Origin: Chara braunii
Taxonomy: Eukaryota; Streptophyta; Charophyceae; Charales; Characeae
DNA: 27,381 bases
NCBI GenBank assembly: GCA_003427395.1
Contig: BFEA01000378.1
Coordinates: forward strand, 157,282-184,662
Direction: 5' to 3'
Below the pieces are notes generated by a model. It ran no database searches. It saw only the letters and a program-made list of their open reading frames with translations, and was not told the origin of the DNA. The first letter of the stretch is position 1. The number at the start of each line of letters is the position of its first letter. The translations under genes were made by a program, and so were the position numbers. Shown here piece by piece: positions 17,580 through 26,695 of the stretch.

Positions 17580-17921
17580 AACTGTCACATACCGTTATGG
17601 TGCAGACCTGAAACAAGAACGGACGTCTCTCACATAGTACAGGATAGTAGAGTGAAAGACGGAAGTACCAATGATCAGACCAATCAGTGTCGCAATGCAG
17701 ACCAACCTTACACCGTCATCATCGCAAGGTGTGAAGAGGCTTGGCGCTACACACAGGAAGAATGTGCAGGCTCAGATCATACACAGATGAGGAGGGGGGG
17801 GGGAGGATGAGGATGTCGTCAACACCATGTCTTCCATATAGATCCCAAATAGTGCCCCATCCAATGTCTCTGTCCCAATGTCAGGTCTGAATCCAAATCT
17901 GGTCAATCCCAAAGTCACAAA

Positions 17922-17941
17922 TCTCTCTCTCTCTCTCTCTC
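17922..17941. repeat. (TC)n microsatellite
   Basis: Ten TC units. Confidence 0.95.
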
Positions 17942-18023
17942 GTAGTCTGTCGATACTGAGAAGTCAGGTAGTTAGAGGGTGCGGGAGAGATGGTGGACTG
18001 GAGGAAGAAGAAGAAGAAGATGA

Positions 18024-18024
<1 letters not shown>

Positions 18025-18073
<49 letters not shown>
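18025..18073. repeat. (TC)n microsatellite, about 24 units
   Basis: A nearly pure TC run, preceded by (GAA)n at 18003-18020. Confidence 0.95.
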
Positions 18074-18074
<1 letters not shown>

Positions 18075-18141
18075 GTGCCAGGCACTAACCTGTGGAAGGT
18101 GGCCCCGTGCTGTAGGTACATCGAAGACGCAGTTGGAGCGA

Positions 18142-18149
18142 TGACGTCA
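18142..18149. promoter_or_regulatory. TGACGTCA palindrome (bZIP/CRE-type site)
   Basis: A perfect eight-base ACGT-core palindrome, the known binding site class of bZIP factors. It lies inside the probable LTR. Function here is inferred from the motif alone. Confidence 0.4.
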
Positions 18150-18326
18150 CAGGTAAGCTCCCAGGTAAGTCTCACTGGCCTCCGCCACTCTCCTCCCTCT
18201 TAGCAATACCCTAAGGTCCTAGCAGCGCCCAGCGCTGGAAGACCACTCCCCAACTACTGCTGCAGCGTTCTGGGGAGTGCCGCTGCTGAATGCTTGAAGA
18301 CTGAATGTTGCCTCCTGGGCGGATCA

Positions 18327-18338
18327 GCTATATATAGC
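18327..18338. promoter_or_regulatory. Symmetric TATA box GCTATATATAGC
   Basis: A TATATATA core within a 12-base palindrome, so it reads as a TATA box on both strands. It could serve transcription leftwards (LTR orientation) or rightwards towards the 18628 remnant. Confidence 0.45.
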
Positions 18339-18410
18339 GCTGGTCCGGCTGGGAGGCTGGCTCTCACCAATGCAAAACAACGCCAAAAGTCTGGCGCCTA
18401 AGTTGGTGCC

Positions 18411-18432
18411 CAAATTCGAATCTTCGAATTTG
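18411..18432. repeat. 22-base inverted repeat
   Basis: Arms CAAATTCGAA and TTCGAATTTG with a two-base TC centre: a perfect 10-bp stem. Confidence 0.85.
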
Positions 18433-18627
18433 AAACAGGGCCTGAAAACGTCCTGGCGTATACCGGGTTTGGTGACAAAACGGGCGCCAAGGCCTACCTA
18501 CGGCCTACCGACCTACGGGGCCTATCTAGGCTGAAACGACACAGGCCTAACGGCCTCTACCTAAGTTGAACCGACACAGGGCCTTCCTAACCCCTGTCCT
18601 GCCTGGTCGGGCCCTGCGGGGGCCCGT

Positions 18628-19470
18628 GTGGTGCTCAGTATGCCACATAAACTGATTACGTGGGCCGGGGAAATTGATCAGTTTGACTTTGAGTTGAAGC
18701 CAGTAAAAGGGAAGTACAATGTCGTCGATGATGCATTGAATAGAAGAGCTGACTTTTTCGGTGCTATTGTCACATGTCTAGATGCAAGCACCGAAATGCA
18801 AGAGAAAATTAAGTCTGCCTATGCAAGTGATCCAGTGTATAGTCAGTTGATTGGCAAGGTGCAGACGGCACCACTCGAAGTCCCGGACTATAGAGAAACG
18901 CAGGGACTGCTGTTTAAAAAAAAAAGACGTCCATCATTGACTATGCGTCTCGAAGAGCGAGGAAATTCGTAGCATTATACTTGGGGAAAATCACAATACT
19001 GCCGGGCAATTCGGATGGAGGAAGACTTATGTGAACCTCTTGCGCTCCTACACGTGGCCAGGAATGAAGCATGACTGCATTTCCTAGTTGCTAGGCTGTC
19101 AAGTATGTCAGAGGAACAGGAGTTCCACACAACCTCCCCTTGGATTGCTCAAACCACTGCCTATACTATCGGGACCCCAGGATTCCGTGTCAAGTTTGCT
19201 GTGTTCATTTCACTCCCTGCAGAAGCAAGAACTGATTTGGTGATTATGGAATTCTTTAACCATTGGGTGAAGGATTTTGAGCATCCTTTGACTATTGTAA
19301 TTGACAGGGATTCACGATTCACAGGTGAACGATGGCAGCAACTGATGAAAGTATACGGGTCAAAATTGACCAGGTAGACACCCTGCGACAAATGGACAGA
19401 CTTAGCAGATGAACAAGCTGCTGCAGCAAGTGCTGCGCATGTACATCCGGCCAAATCAGATTGACAGGGA
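18628..19470 (+). pseudogene. Ty3/gypsy RNase H-integrase remnant
   Basis: 18628-18972 encodes an RNase H end (WAGEIDQFDFELKPVKGKYN, DDALNRRADFF) and part of the integrase linker. A shifted frame then has the zinc-domain half LLGCQVCQRNRSS and LGLLKPLPI. After a loss that removes the first catalytic Asp, 19105-19377 encodes VIDRDSRFTGERWQQLM (second Asp), and the following HPATNGQT is cut by TAG exactly where the catalytic Glu is expected (near 19401). LRMYIRPNQID follows. RT is absent. It is a dead relic of a third element, unlike the two larger ones in detail. Confidence 0.75.
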
Positions 19471-19485
19471 TGAACATCTGCTGAA

Positions 19486-19655
19486 GGTTGCAAGTGCTGT
19501 TACGATCCTGGTCATTTCCCAAGTGCAAATTCACAATGAAAGACAATGCCACCCAATTGCGAAAGAAATGAAAGCACTTGCAAAGAGATAGAGACCAGAG
19601 GAGAGGTAAAGAAGAAGAAGAAGAAGAAGAAGAAGAAGAAGAAGAAGAAGAAGAT
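19486..19655 (+). pseudogene. Possible gag zinc-knuckle remnant joined to the integrase relic
   Basis: Directly after the integrase relic, one frame reads CKCCYDPGHF. With a one-base shift it then reads PKCKFTMKDNATQLRK and a charged Lys/Glu tract grown into (GAA)n. The first three ligands of CX2CX4HX4C are spaced correctly; the last Cys needs the shift. If real, two different element fragments are fused here. This is low certainty. Confidence 0.25.
19611..19653. repeat. (GAA)n microsatellite
   Basis: About 14 GAA units. Confidence 0.95.
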
Positions 19656-19813
19656 GTGCACCAGTAAGACCAATGACAATTCCCCCCTTCTCTCTCCACC
19701 CTCCTTCTCCTCCTTCTCTTCACCAATCTTATTCTTCTCTCAATAATAATAATAACAATGAATGGATGAACCAGAATCAATATCCGAAGTTCCCTCTTAC
19801 TGCTGACTCAACT

Positions 19814-19814
19814 C

Positions 19815-19846
<32 letters not shown>
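19814..19846. repeat. (CAA)n microsatellite
   Basis: About 11 CAA units. Confidence 0.95.
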
Positions 19847-19934
19847 GTCCACCATAGCTATGGCTTCCCTCCTTCAACCTCCTCTCTCATGCATAGGCCA
19901 TGGCGGACTAATGAGGGCCCTGCCCTCTTGTGCA

Positions 19935-20050
19935 AAGGACAACCCAAAGCAGCTATGGTGCTGCGCTGATGCCCAAGGACAACCTAAGCAGCTATGGTGT
20001 TGCGCGGATGTCCAAAGGACAACCCAAAGAAGCTACGAGGCTGCTGACTT
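19935..20050 (+). repeat. 40-bp tandem repeat, nearly three copies
   Basis: AAGGACAACC-AAGCAGCTATGGTG units start at 19935, 19975 and 20015; the third copy decays after GAAGCTACG. The period is not a multiple of three, so it is not a protein repeat. Confidence 0.85.
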
Positions 20051-20826
20051 GGTCCGCCAAGCCTGACTCTGCCTCGAGCTGCCTTGGTGTAGCGCTACCC
20101 CAACTGGGGCCTTCCAGATGCAACGCCCAACAAGGTGTTGAAGACGGTGTCCACCATAGCCAAGTAGGTGCCTCGCCACTCTCCTACCTTGCCCCCTTCT
20201 TCCTCCTCAAGCTGGACTGCTCGCCATAGCCAGGCTGAGCTCCAGATGCCCTTCACCTCCAAGCAGCGTTGTACCCTCCAGCGCTGTGCTCCAGCAGCAT
20301 GTCGCAAATCCTTGCACACCGCAAATGAGGAGGAGCTACTTGCTCCTCCAAAAGATATAGCGGCCTACTGGCCTCCTGGGCGTTGACTTCCTAGGCCGAG
20401 CGGCCTCCCAGCAACCGGTACCTCCTCCCTTTCAGAGGGAAACATCATTGCAGGCTCTGCTAACCTTCAGACAGGCCCTAGACCGGGGCTACTTGGACTG
20501 GTACCGACCTACCTCTAACCTACCGCTACCGGGCGTCTTAAAATGCCAACTTTTTGTCTTCTTCTGCTCGGCCTCCAGTACCCGAGACTTCTACCACTAC
20601 TTCTGTGGTACCGGCCTACCTGCTACTTGAGTGTTTATTTTTCCCTCTGCTTCAAGTGTCGGGGGCCTACCGCCGCCACTAAAGTGTTTCCCCCTTGCAA
20701 CCCTTCACAGTCACGGCCACAGGTAAGTACCGGCCCTGCGGGGCCTTGCAACCAACAAGTACCCTTTCGGGTCACACACACACTCAACCGACAAGCACTC
20801 AAACAGGCATGCAAACCAGCAGGCAC

Positions 20827-20842
20827 GCACACACACACACAC
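20827..20842. repeat. (CA)n microsatellite
   Basis: Eight CA units. Confidence 0.9.
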
Positions 20843-20950
20843 ATGGAAATCATAGCAGAGTGCGGGAATCTCAGCAAGGCATTCATTCGAGCGGCAAATC
20901 CCAGAAATCAGCAGTGTTCTCAATCTGTGTTTTTGGCGGGTCATTACACT

Positions 20951-20961
20951 ACCCCCCTCTC
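20951..20961 (-). other. Polypurine tract and LTR edge of the minus-strand element
   Basis: The minus strand reads GAGAGGGGGGT, then AG, then TGTAATGACCC. A purine tract followed by a TG start is the expected site of plus-strand priming next to a 3' LTR. Confidence 0.6.
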
Positions 20962-20989
20962 AAGAGCGAGGTCCCTTCGAGCGAGTAAC

Positions 20990-21412
20990 TCATTCAGAGT
21001 TGGCACAAAATGCATCGTAGGAGTAAATCAGAAAGAGAGAATTAGTAAGTCCGTGAGGAGTCATTTTTGCAACAAATTTAGCAGTCTTTCCCTCAGCGAT
21101 CTGTCGTTCATAAGCGTTCACAACACGGGGAGCACTCTTTAGCAGCTCTTTTCGGTCGATCCAGAAGAATCCAGTCAACGGGTGATAAAGGAAGTGAACC
21201 TTGTACTGTCTGTTCCTCCCTCTTCCCTCATGAGAAACGATTTTGTCTACCTCATGGCCGTCGTCGATAGAGCGAGGTATCATAGGGTCTCGGAAGGGAA
21301 ACGTCTCATCATCAATGTGTGGGAACAGTTTGGACGCATGAAAGACCGGATACGTGCGCAGATCAGGAGGCACGTCAATCACATATGAAGGACCAAAATC
21401 ATCCCCAATCAC
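20990..21412 (-). CDS. pol: Integrase C-terminus with chromodomain-like segment
   Basis: This is in the same frame as the integrase ORF to its right and separated from it by one TAG (21422-21424), which sits in YYGPW-stop-ILKVIG where Gln is likely. The first part (FGPSYVIDVPPDLRTYPVFH, ASKLFPH) is the standard junction of gypsy pol. The segment EVDKIVSHEGRGRNRQYKV followed by HPLTGFFWI resembles the chromodomain of chromoviruses (E-V-I at the start, Y-hydrophobic-V then an aromatic), though the usual W residues are partly changed. Chromodomains bind modified histones and steer insertion to particular chromatin. The true polypeptide may end at TGA 20990. Confidence 0.7.
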   Translation of the reverse strand: MIGDDFGPSYVIDVPPDLRTYPVFHASKLFPHIDDETFPFRDPMIPRSIDDGHEVDKIVSHEGRGRNRQYKVHFLYHPLTGFFWIDRKELLKSAPRVVNAYERQIAEGKTAKFVAKMTPHGLTNSLFLIYSYDAFCANSE

Positions 21413-21421
21413 CTTCAGAAT

Positions 21422-22015
21422 CTACCAAGGGCCGTAGTACAATGGAAGGAGTTTTCGTGATATGCCCTCTTCATCAGAAAACTCAGACATTTTGACCCAA
21501 ACATAATCTCCTACTTTGAATTTTGCTTCTTTGCGCAACTTGTTAGCATGTTTGATCATGGCATGCTGGCGCTTGTTCATGGCTGCAATAACAGCTTTGA
21601 GCAAGCGTGAGTACTTGGCATTGTAGCCAGGCATGCCGGGCATCAGACCAGGTGACCGTTCGGGGAACAAATAGGAGAGGGGATTACGCATCGGCCATCC
21701 GTATTGCAACTGGTTTGGTGTCACACCAATTGCAGAGTGAATGGAGTTATACAGTCCCTTCACTTTGTGCAACTCCTTGCCCCACGTGTTTTGATCTGGA
21801 ACAATCAATGCGCGAAGTAGTTGGATGACAGTCTGGTTGATCTCCTCAGCCAATCCATTGGCTTCGGGGTGTCGACCAGCAGTCTTGTCCAGTTTAATGT
21901 TATAGATCTGAGAGGTGAAGTCCTTCCAATCTTTGCTAATGAATCTGGTGTCCCGATCACTCACAATAGTTTTCGGGGTACCAATCCTGCGGCAAATCCC
22001 GATCAGTTGGGGCAT
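21422..22015 (-). CDS. pol: Integrase, second half of the catalytic core
   Basis: The frame encodes TPKTIVSDRDTRFISKDW (second catalytic Asp), GRHPEANGLAEEINQ (catalytic Glu), then TPNQLQYGWPMRNPLSYLFP and KVGDYVWVKMSEFSDEEGIS, leading to YYGPW. The Asp-Glu distance is one residue longer than the classical 35 because of the GRHPEANG loop. It is joined out of phase to the 22757-21957 frame, showing a frameshift near 22000. It ends at TAG 21422, and the frame continues beyond. Confidence 0.8.
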   Translation of the reverse strand: MPQLIGICRRIGTPKTIVSDRDTRFISKDWKDFTSQIYNIKLDKTAGRHPEANGLAEEINQTVIQLLRALIVPDQNTWGKELHKVKGLYNSIHSAIGVTPNQLQYGWPMRNPLSYLFPERSPGLMPGMPGYNAKYSRLLKAVIAAMNKRQHAMIKHANKLRKEAKFKVGDYVWVKMSEFSDEEGISRKLLPLYYGPW

Positions 22016-22757
22016 GGGGAGGGAAAGGAATCAAGTTCAGAAATTTGGAGAAACGGTCCACGATGACCATGACTTGTGAATTTCGTGCCTCACTCACCTT
22101 TCCCATGTCCGTGAAGTCGATGGAAATCGACTCACCGGGTCCATCAGGAATGGGGAGGGGTCTCAACAGTCCATAAGGCTTATGCCTGTGGACTTTGGTT
22201 CTCTGACATACCTGACATTCAACAATAAATTTCTGAGCAGATCCTTTCATTTCTGGCCAATCAAATTGTTGTAGAAGACTTCCATAAGTCTTCTCAAAGC
22301 CAAAATGTCCTCTCCGACCATGTGCCAAATCCAAGAAATGAGTTCGGAGAGGCGCATGGTTGGGTACACACAAACGATCAAATTTCCCATACTGGCGGAA
22401 CACAAGACCCTCGCATTCATGAAAGTAAGGATGACTTTTAGGGTCAACCTTGAGCTGCTCAAGGATGGGACTAAGGTCCGGATCCTTGGCGGTGTGTTCG
22501 ACTAGATCCTCCTTCAGTTTCCTTCGGAGGTCATACGAACCCACAAGGCAAGTCAAGAACTCAGGATGGCGCGACAAAGCATCAGCAACACGATTATAAC
22601 AACCTTTTTTATGTTTCAACTCAAAATCGTACACATCAATGTCATGCAACCAGCGGGTCAGCGTCGGAGAGAGATCGGTTTGTGTCTTAATCCACTGCAA
22701 GGTCTGGTGAGTTGAGTAGACCTTGAAGTGACGACCCAAGAGGTAGTGCTTCCTCAC
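21957..22757 (-). CDS. pol: RNase H end and integrase N-terminal part
   Basis: Starting with KHYLLGRHFKVYSTHQTL (RNase H), it continues through DIDVYDFELKHKKG and RVADALSRHPEF, the usual RNase H end. The integrase zinc domain follows (HGRRGHFG; CQVCQRTK), then PYGLLRPLPIP, SISIDFTDMG (first catalytic Asp) and VIVDRFSKFLNLIPF. The frame runs out at 21957 after a frameshift near 22000, and the core continues in the neighbouring frame. It is also out of phase with the RT ORF on its right, indicating a further frameshift near 22765. Confidence 0.8.
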   Translation of the reverse strand: MRKHYLLGRHFKVYSTHQTLQWIKTQTDLSPTLTRWLHDIDVYDFELKHKKGCYNRVADALSRHPEFLTCLVGSYDLRRKLKEDLVEHTAKDPDLSPILEQLKVDPKSHPYFHECEGLVFRQYGKFDRLCVPNHAPLRTHFLDLAHGRRGHFGFEKTYGSLLQQFDWPEMKGSAQKFIVECQVCQRTKVHRHKPYGLLRPLPIPDGPGESISIDFTDMGKVSEARNSQVMVIVDRFSKFLNLIPFPPHAPTDRDLPQDWYPENYCE

Positions 22758-22765
22758 GCAGGGCT

Positions 22766-24385
22766 TTAGAGCTCACGCATGTATGTGGAGGTAGCTACCT
22801 TGTGGCTGGGCATGCGTTTGCCGTAGTATTCGAGCGGACGCATGTCATCACCATCATCTTGTTGCAGCACTGGACCAATCCCAAACTGGCTCGCGTCCGT
22901 AGTGACTACGAATGTGAGGCTGGGATTCGGAATGCGGAGCACACGATGACTCACCAATGCCTCTTTCAAGGCTTGGAACGCAGTCTCACATTTCTCACAC
23001 CACGCATAGTCAACATTCTTGCTTGTTAGTCTCGAGAGTGGGTGAGCAATGACAGAAAATTCGGGCACAAACTTCCGGTAATATGAGGCCAAACCAAGAA
23101 AAGAACGCAGTTCACGAACGTTTGCTGGTTGAGGCCACTTTCGGATGACCTCAACCTTGGTTGCCTCCAGCTCAAGGCCGTTTGCAGACAACCGGTGCCC
23201 AAGATAGATGACGCTGTCCCTTCCAAACTCAGATTTCTCTAAGTTGAGGTGCAGCCGCGCCTCCTTGAGGACTTGCAAGACCTCCTCAAGGTGCGTGACG
23301 TGCTCTTCCATGGACTTGCTGAAAATCAGGATATCGTCATGGTACAGAACCACAAACCTGTTGAGCTGATGGCGGAGTACCTTGTCTATGAGGCACTGCA
23401 ATGTGGATGGCGCATTTGTAAGGCCGAAGGGCATAACGATGAATTCGTACAACCCATCGCATGTTTTGAATGCAGTTTTGTGTTGGTCACTCGGATCAAC
23501 TTCAATATGGTGGTAGCCAGACTTGAGGTCGATCTTGGAGAAGACCTTGCACCCACCTGCAGCATCTAGTAGATCATCTATTCGAGGCAAGGGATACGCG
23601 TTCTTTCGGGTGATACGGTTTAGGCCACGATAGTCAATGCACATCTGGAGTTTGCCTCCTTTCTTCGGCACAAACAGGACAGGTGCACCAAACTCAAACT
23701 CACTAGGCCTAATCCATCCACGGTCGATCATGTCATCAATCTGCCTCCTCAACTCCTCCAACTCGCAGCCCTTTGGAGGAACACTCCCTTCTATTATCTC
23801 GATCTTGTGTTTGACCGGACGCTCGGGAACTCCACGAGGTTCGGCCAAAACTTTGACAAATCGATCTAATAGCTGGCGAATGTTTGTTGGGACTTCCGGT
23901 GGAGGATCATCCTCATCAGGAGAAAGAAAATCAGTTCGAGAATTTACAACAATTACAACCGGATTTGAAGTACTTGGATCAGAAGTAGAGGGATTATTCA
24001 CAGTAGAAGTAGATGGATTAGAAGTAGAGGTGGTAGAAGTAGAGTTACTTACCGAGGTAGAAAATGCAGCAAAAGTAGAAGGCACATGGAGAGGCTTGAC
24101 AAAAGCTACATGTACATGCTCAACTTCCTTGCGCCTGCGCACTGATTTGCAGAATTTGTTTGCACTTAGAAGAGTCACAGGGGACTCGCGTGTCTCATCC
24201 GATAAGACGGTACGCTCATTCCCCTTGGCATCACGCACCACGAACTGATTGTCCGCCCTCGTGGTCCTTAGGCAATGAGCCTTTAACCAGCCCAAGCCAA
24301 TGACCGCGTCGAACGGACACTTGTCCATGACATAGAAGTTGAGCTCATGTGTGACAGTGCGGTCCTTGTCAAAGGTGACGCGCAC
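22766..24385 (-). CDS. pol: Protease end, reverse transcriptase and start of RNase H
   Basis: This is the longest open frame in the window (539 codons). The first residues are the protease end (CPFDAVIGLGWLKAH). A Ser/Thr-rich linker follows (residues about 110-145). The RT then runs in order: WIRPSEFEFGAPVLFVPKKG, CIDYRGLN, LPRIDDLLD, KIDLKSGYHHI, MPFGLTNAPSTLQCLID, and YHDD at 23333-23344 with ILIFSKS. The connection domain has LGHRLSANGLEL and LRSFLGLASYYRKF, and the RNase H begins VVTTDASQFGIG. The active site is Y-H-D-D, whereas most relatives have Leu, Ile or Val at the second place. The first ATG is internal; the real product is a gag-pol polyprotein. Confidence 0.9.
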   Translation of the reverse strand: MRVTFDKDRTVTHELNFYVMDKCPFDAVIGLGWLKAHCLRTTRADNQFVVRDAKGNERTVLSDETRESPVTLLSANKFCKSVRRRKEVEHVHVAFVKPLHVPSTFAAFSTSVSNSTSTTSTSNPSTSTVNNPSTSDPSTSNPVVIVVNSRTDFLSPDEDDPPPEVPTNIRQLLDRFVKVLAEPRGVPERPVKHKIEIIEGSVPPKGCELEELRRQIDDMIDRGWIRPSEFEFGAPVLFVPKKGGKLQMCIDYRGLNRITRKNAYPLPRIDDLLDAAGGCKVFSKIDLKSGYHHIEVDPSDQHKTAFKTCDGLYEFIVMPFGLTNAPSTLQCLIDKVLRHQLNRFVVLYHDDILIFSKSMEEHVTHLEEVLQVLKEARLHLNLEKSEFGRDSVIYLGHRLSANGLELEATKVEVIRKWPQPANVRELRSFLGLASYYRKFVPEFSVIAHPLSRLTSKNVDYAWCEKCETAFQALKEALVSHRVLRIPNPSLTFVVTTDASQFGIGPVLQQDDGDDMRPLEYYGKRMPSHKVATSTYMREL

Positions 24386-24419
24386 ACCTTGGACAACATG
24401 TGTAGAGGTGACAACCTCT

Positions 24420-24821
24420 TAGTTGCCCACCTGGGTCTGACAAGGGTTCTGCAGTTCCACTAGCTTCATTCCCAGGCCCGCCTTACGAATCCCGTTAGGA
24501 GAAAAGAAATTAGTGGTTGAACCACTATCAATCAGCACGCGGATGTATCGGCGGTTAATGAGCAGTTTAAACAACGTTAGCTCCACACTCCCTTGAACAC
24601 GGCGTTGCTGTTTGAGCTGCAGCCAATGTTCCAGAGAGCGTGGAAGTCAAGTTCCTTAGACTCCTCCCAAGGCTCCGCGTATAGCACATGAACTGCAACA
24701 GCCTTGGATTCAGCGTCGTTTCGGGCTTCAAGAGTAGGCTGTTGATCAGATTCAGACTCATTGGAGGGGCCTGCAACTGACGTACCAGCTTCCCTTGTTG
24801 TAGGGAGTGCTGATGACTCCT
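24420..24821 (-). pseudogene. pro: Protease region and gag-pol linker, broken
   Basis: The active site RVLIDSGSTTNFF is read on the minus strand with Asp-Ser-Gly at 24521-24529, a canonical retropepsin triad. It lies in the frame of the RT ORF, interrupted by one TAA near 24419. To its right the linker shifts frame twice (near 24570 and 24650). The protease would process gag-pol. Confidence 0.75.
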
Positions 24822-26365
24822 CTACGCCCTTTGCCTGTTTCCCTGAAGTCTATAACAGTCCTGCACAGCATGCCCAGGTTTTTGACAATGCAAGCATATG
24901 CGCAGTTTAGATCTTCTTTCCCATTCCTTTTGACTGATACGGAGGGCTTCCCAAGGCTTGGTAGATGCGTCCTCCGGTTTCTCAGGGATCTTCGCATTCT
25001 TGGGGAGGTGGACAACAGTTCCCTTACCCGAACCACGGTTAGGCCCCTTGTTTGAAGCAGTCTTCTTAAACGCATTATGTTTTTCGTCCTCGTTTATGTC
25101 AGACTCAATGGCTGATGTGGAACAACCCATATCGGAGTCCGGCTCTAGATCGTCATCTAGAGACAGATCATCTGCGTAGGACTGATCTTCAGCCTCCCGA
25201 TGTTCATGCAGGGCAAGCTAGTTGCTGCTTCCATACCGCTTGCGTTGTGGTTTTCCACCTGCAGCGGGCGCCTTCTTCCGCCTTGTGAGGTCCTTGGCCT
25301 CTAGGTTGACTAGATCCGTCATGAGCTCTCGCCAGGAGGTATGGTCTTTGAGTGCTAACAAGGAGAGGCATTCTTTAGGGGCCACTCCCATGACTACATC
25401 CATACAAGACACGTCGGTCATTCCCAGATCTGGAGTGGTGAACAGACCAGTCAAGTGCTGTTCCAAAGCCTGCATGGAGGACCTCCATGTTTGGCCCTTG
25501 AGGGCCTCAAGCTTCAGCCTTGTCTTGAGCGCAGCCATCTTATCCTGGTACCGTGTGATGAGTAGGTCCTCAAGGGCGCGTACAGGGGTTACCTTCAACC
25601 ACTCAGTCAGGTCAATTCTTTCATAACCTGCAGCAACAGCTTGGAGCTCAATGTGATTTCGTACGGCGGGCTGAGTATTAGTGCCCATCATCATGCTTCG
25701 GTCTTCTTGCGGTGTCCGCATGACTTCACAGTATGAACGTATGGAACTAATCCAAGAGGTGATATCCCTTTCCCGTCGTACTTGGACGGCAAGGTGGCCG
25801 CCCGCTTGTCCACTATGGGACCGCTGTACTGAACGCCTGTAAGGACTGTGGCGTTTTGGGCTGATGTCCCTGTATTTGGGACGATGACTAGTGCAGAACT
25901 GCCGGCGCTGGCGCTCGAGGAGCTGGCACCGGTTCTTGCACTCGTCACAGTTCCACTTGCTCTTGCCATGAGGACTGTGTTAGATTGGGAGACTGGGACT
26001 GTAGCAGGTCGAGGGTTAGGAGGGCGGGGGGCAGACAGTTGGGACTGTTTGAGGCTGAGTATCTCAACCTGCAACTCTTGGTTTCGCTGCTCTAGTGGTG
26101 TCACACGGGACTAAAGGTCTTCCAAGGTCCGCAGTCGAACCAAGGCTGCTACGGCAGCAGCTAGTCTCTCCTAGAACCGGTCATCATTGGCTTCCGGGAT
26201 CCGAAGGAGAGCCTCCTGATCAGCAATGCTCGTGGCTTTGGCTGGTGCCTCTGCCTCCCTTTCCCTCTGCACGGCGTCGTCATAAAGCTTTTGGAAGAAC
26301 GGTTTCTCGTTCTCGTCCGCTGCGTTCAGCATGGCCTGCCATTGGGCAGATGTGATGTCCGCCAT
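24822..26365 (-). pseudogene. gag: gag polyprotein, broken
   Basis: The likely start is the ATG at 26363-26365 (MADITSAQW). A coiled-coil-like segment follows (KLYDDAVQREREAEA), then two TAG stops (near 26172 and 26112) where Gln is plausible, then a Ser/Ala/Pro-rich stretch. After KYDGKGI, the frame shifts near 25760. The capsid runs in the next frame (25721-25218: EWLKVTPVRALEDLLITRYQ and others). TAG after KRYGSSN (near 25217) interrupts it. The frame then continues to a zinc knuckle (24855-24896) and the stop at 24822. An upstream ATG at 26557 would add 64 basic residues but is less likely. Confidence 0.75.
24855..24896 (-). other. Gag zinc knuckle CX2CX4HX4C
   Basis: Encodes CLHCQKPGHAVQDC with all four metal ligands. 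Confidence 0.9.
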
Positions 26366-26629
26366 GCCGGAGGAAGGGGTGTCTCTCTCAAGAGGGGTCC
26401 GCTCTCTCCTTACGTTTGGACGAACACTCCTCTTGCCCTTCCTCACACTCTCAAACAGAACACCTTCTCTCTCCCTTCTCTCTCTTCTCTCTGTCTGCGC
26501 ACGCGTCTCAATACCGGACATAGATAGTTCAGATGAAAGAAACAAACAGAAAATCACACAGAGAAGAAGGTAGAACTCCTAGCCGGAGCGGCGACTCATT
26601 TGGACTTAGAGAATGGCACGCAGCGGAAT

Positions 26630-26661
26630 AAAAGAATAAATAAATAAATAAATAAATAAAA
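26630..26661. repeat. (AATA)n microsatellite
   Basis: About eight AATA units in the leader of the minus-strand element. Confidence 0.95.
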
Positions 26662-26695
26662 CGGAAGAGAGGACTAACTTATAGAACGGGCCCGA

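Larger units (their letters stand above)
17583..18627 (-). repeat. Probable LTR (minus orientation); right edge uncertain
   Basis: The edge at 17583 (+ strand TGTCACATACC) abuts the primer-binding site, so an LTR should extend rightwards. I found no matching partner LTR and no gag or pol to its left, so this is a solo or truncated remnant. The segment contains two CT microsatellites, an ACGT-core palindrome, a symmetric TATA box and a 22-base inverted repeat. The right end is set only by the start of recognisable gypsy coding at 18628. No other gene is supported in it. Confidence 0.45.
19656..20947 (-). other. Non-coding stretch, probably including the 3' LTR of the minus-strand element
   Basis: No gene is supported. 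It holds (AAT)n at 19741-19757, (CAA)n at 19814-19846, a 40-bp repeat at 19935-20050 and (CA)n at 20827-20842. The minus-strand LTR starts at 20948 and runs leftwards for an unknown distance. Its left edge was not found because the partner LTR lies at or beyond the right end of the window. Confidence 0.5.

Noticed and set aside
20609-20760. GGCCCTGCGGGG shared with 18609 as evidence for one LTR family
   Set aside because: Twelve-base GC-rich match without extended similarity; many such matches are expected by chance.
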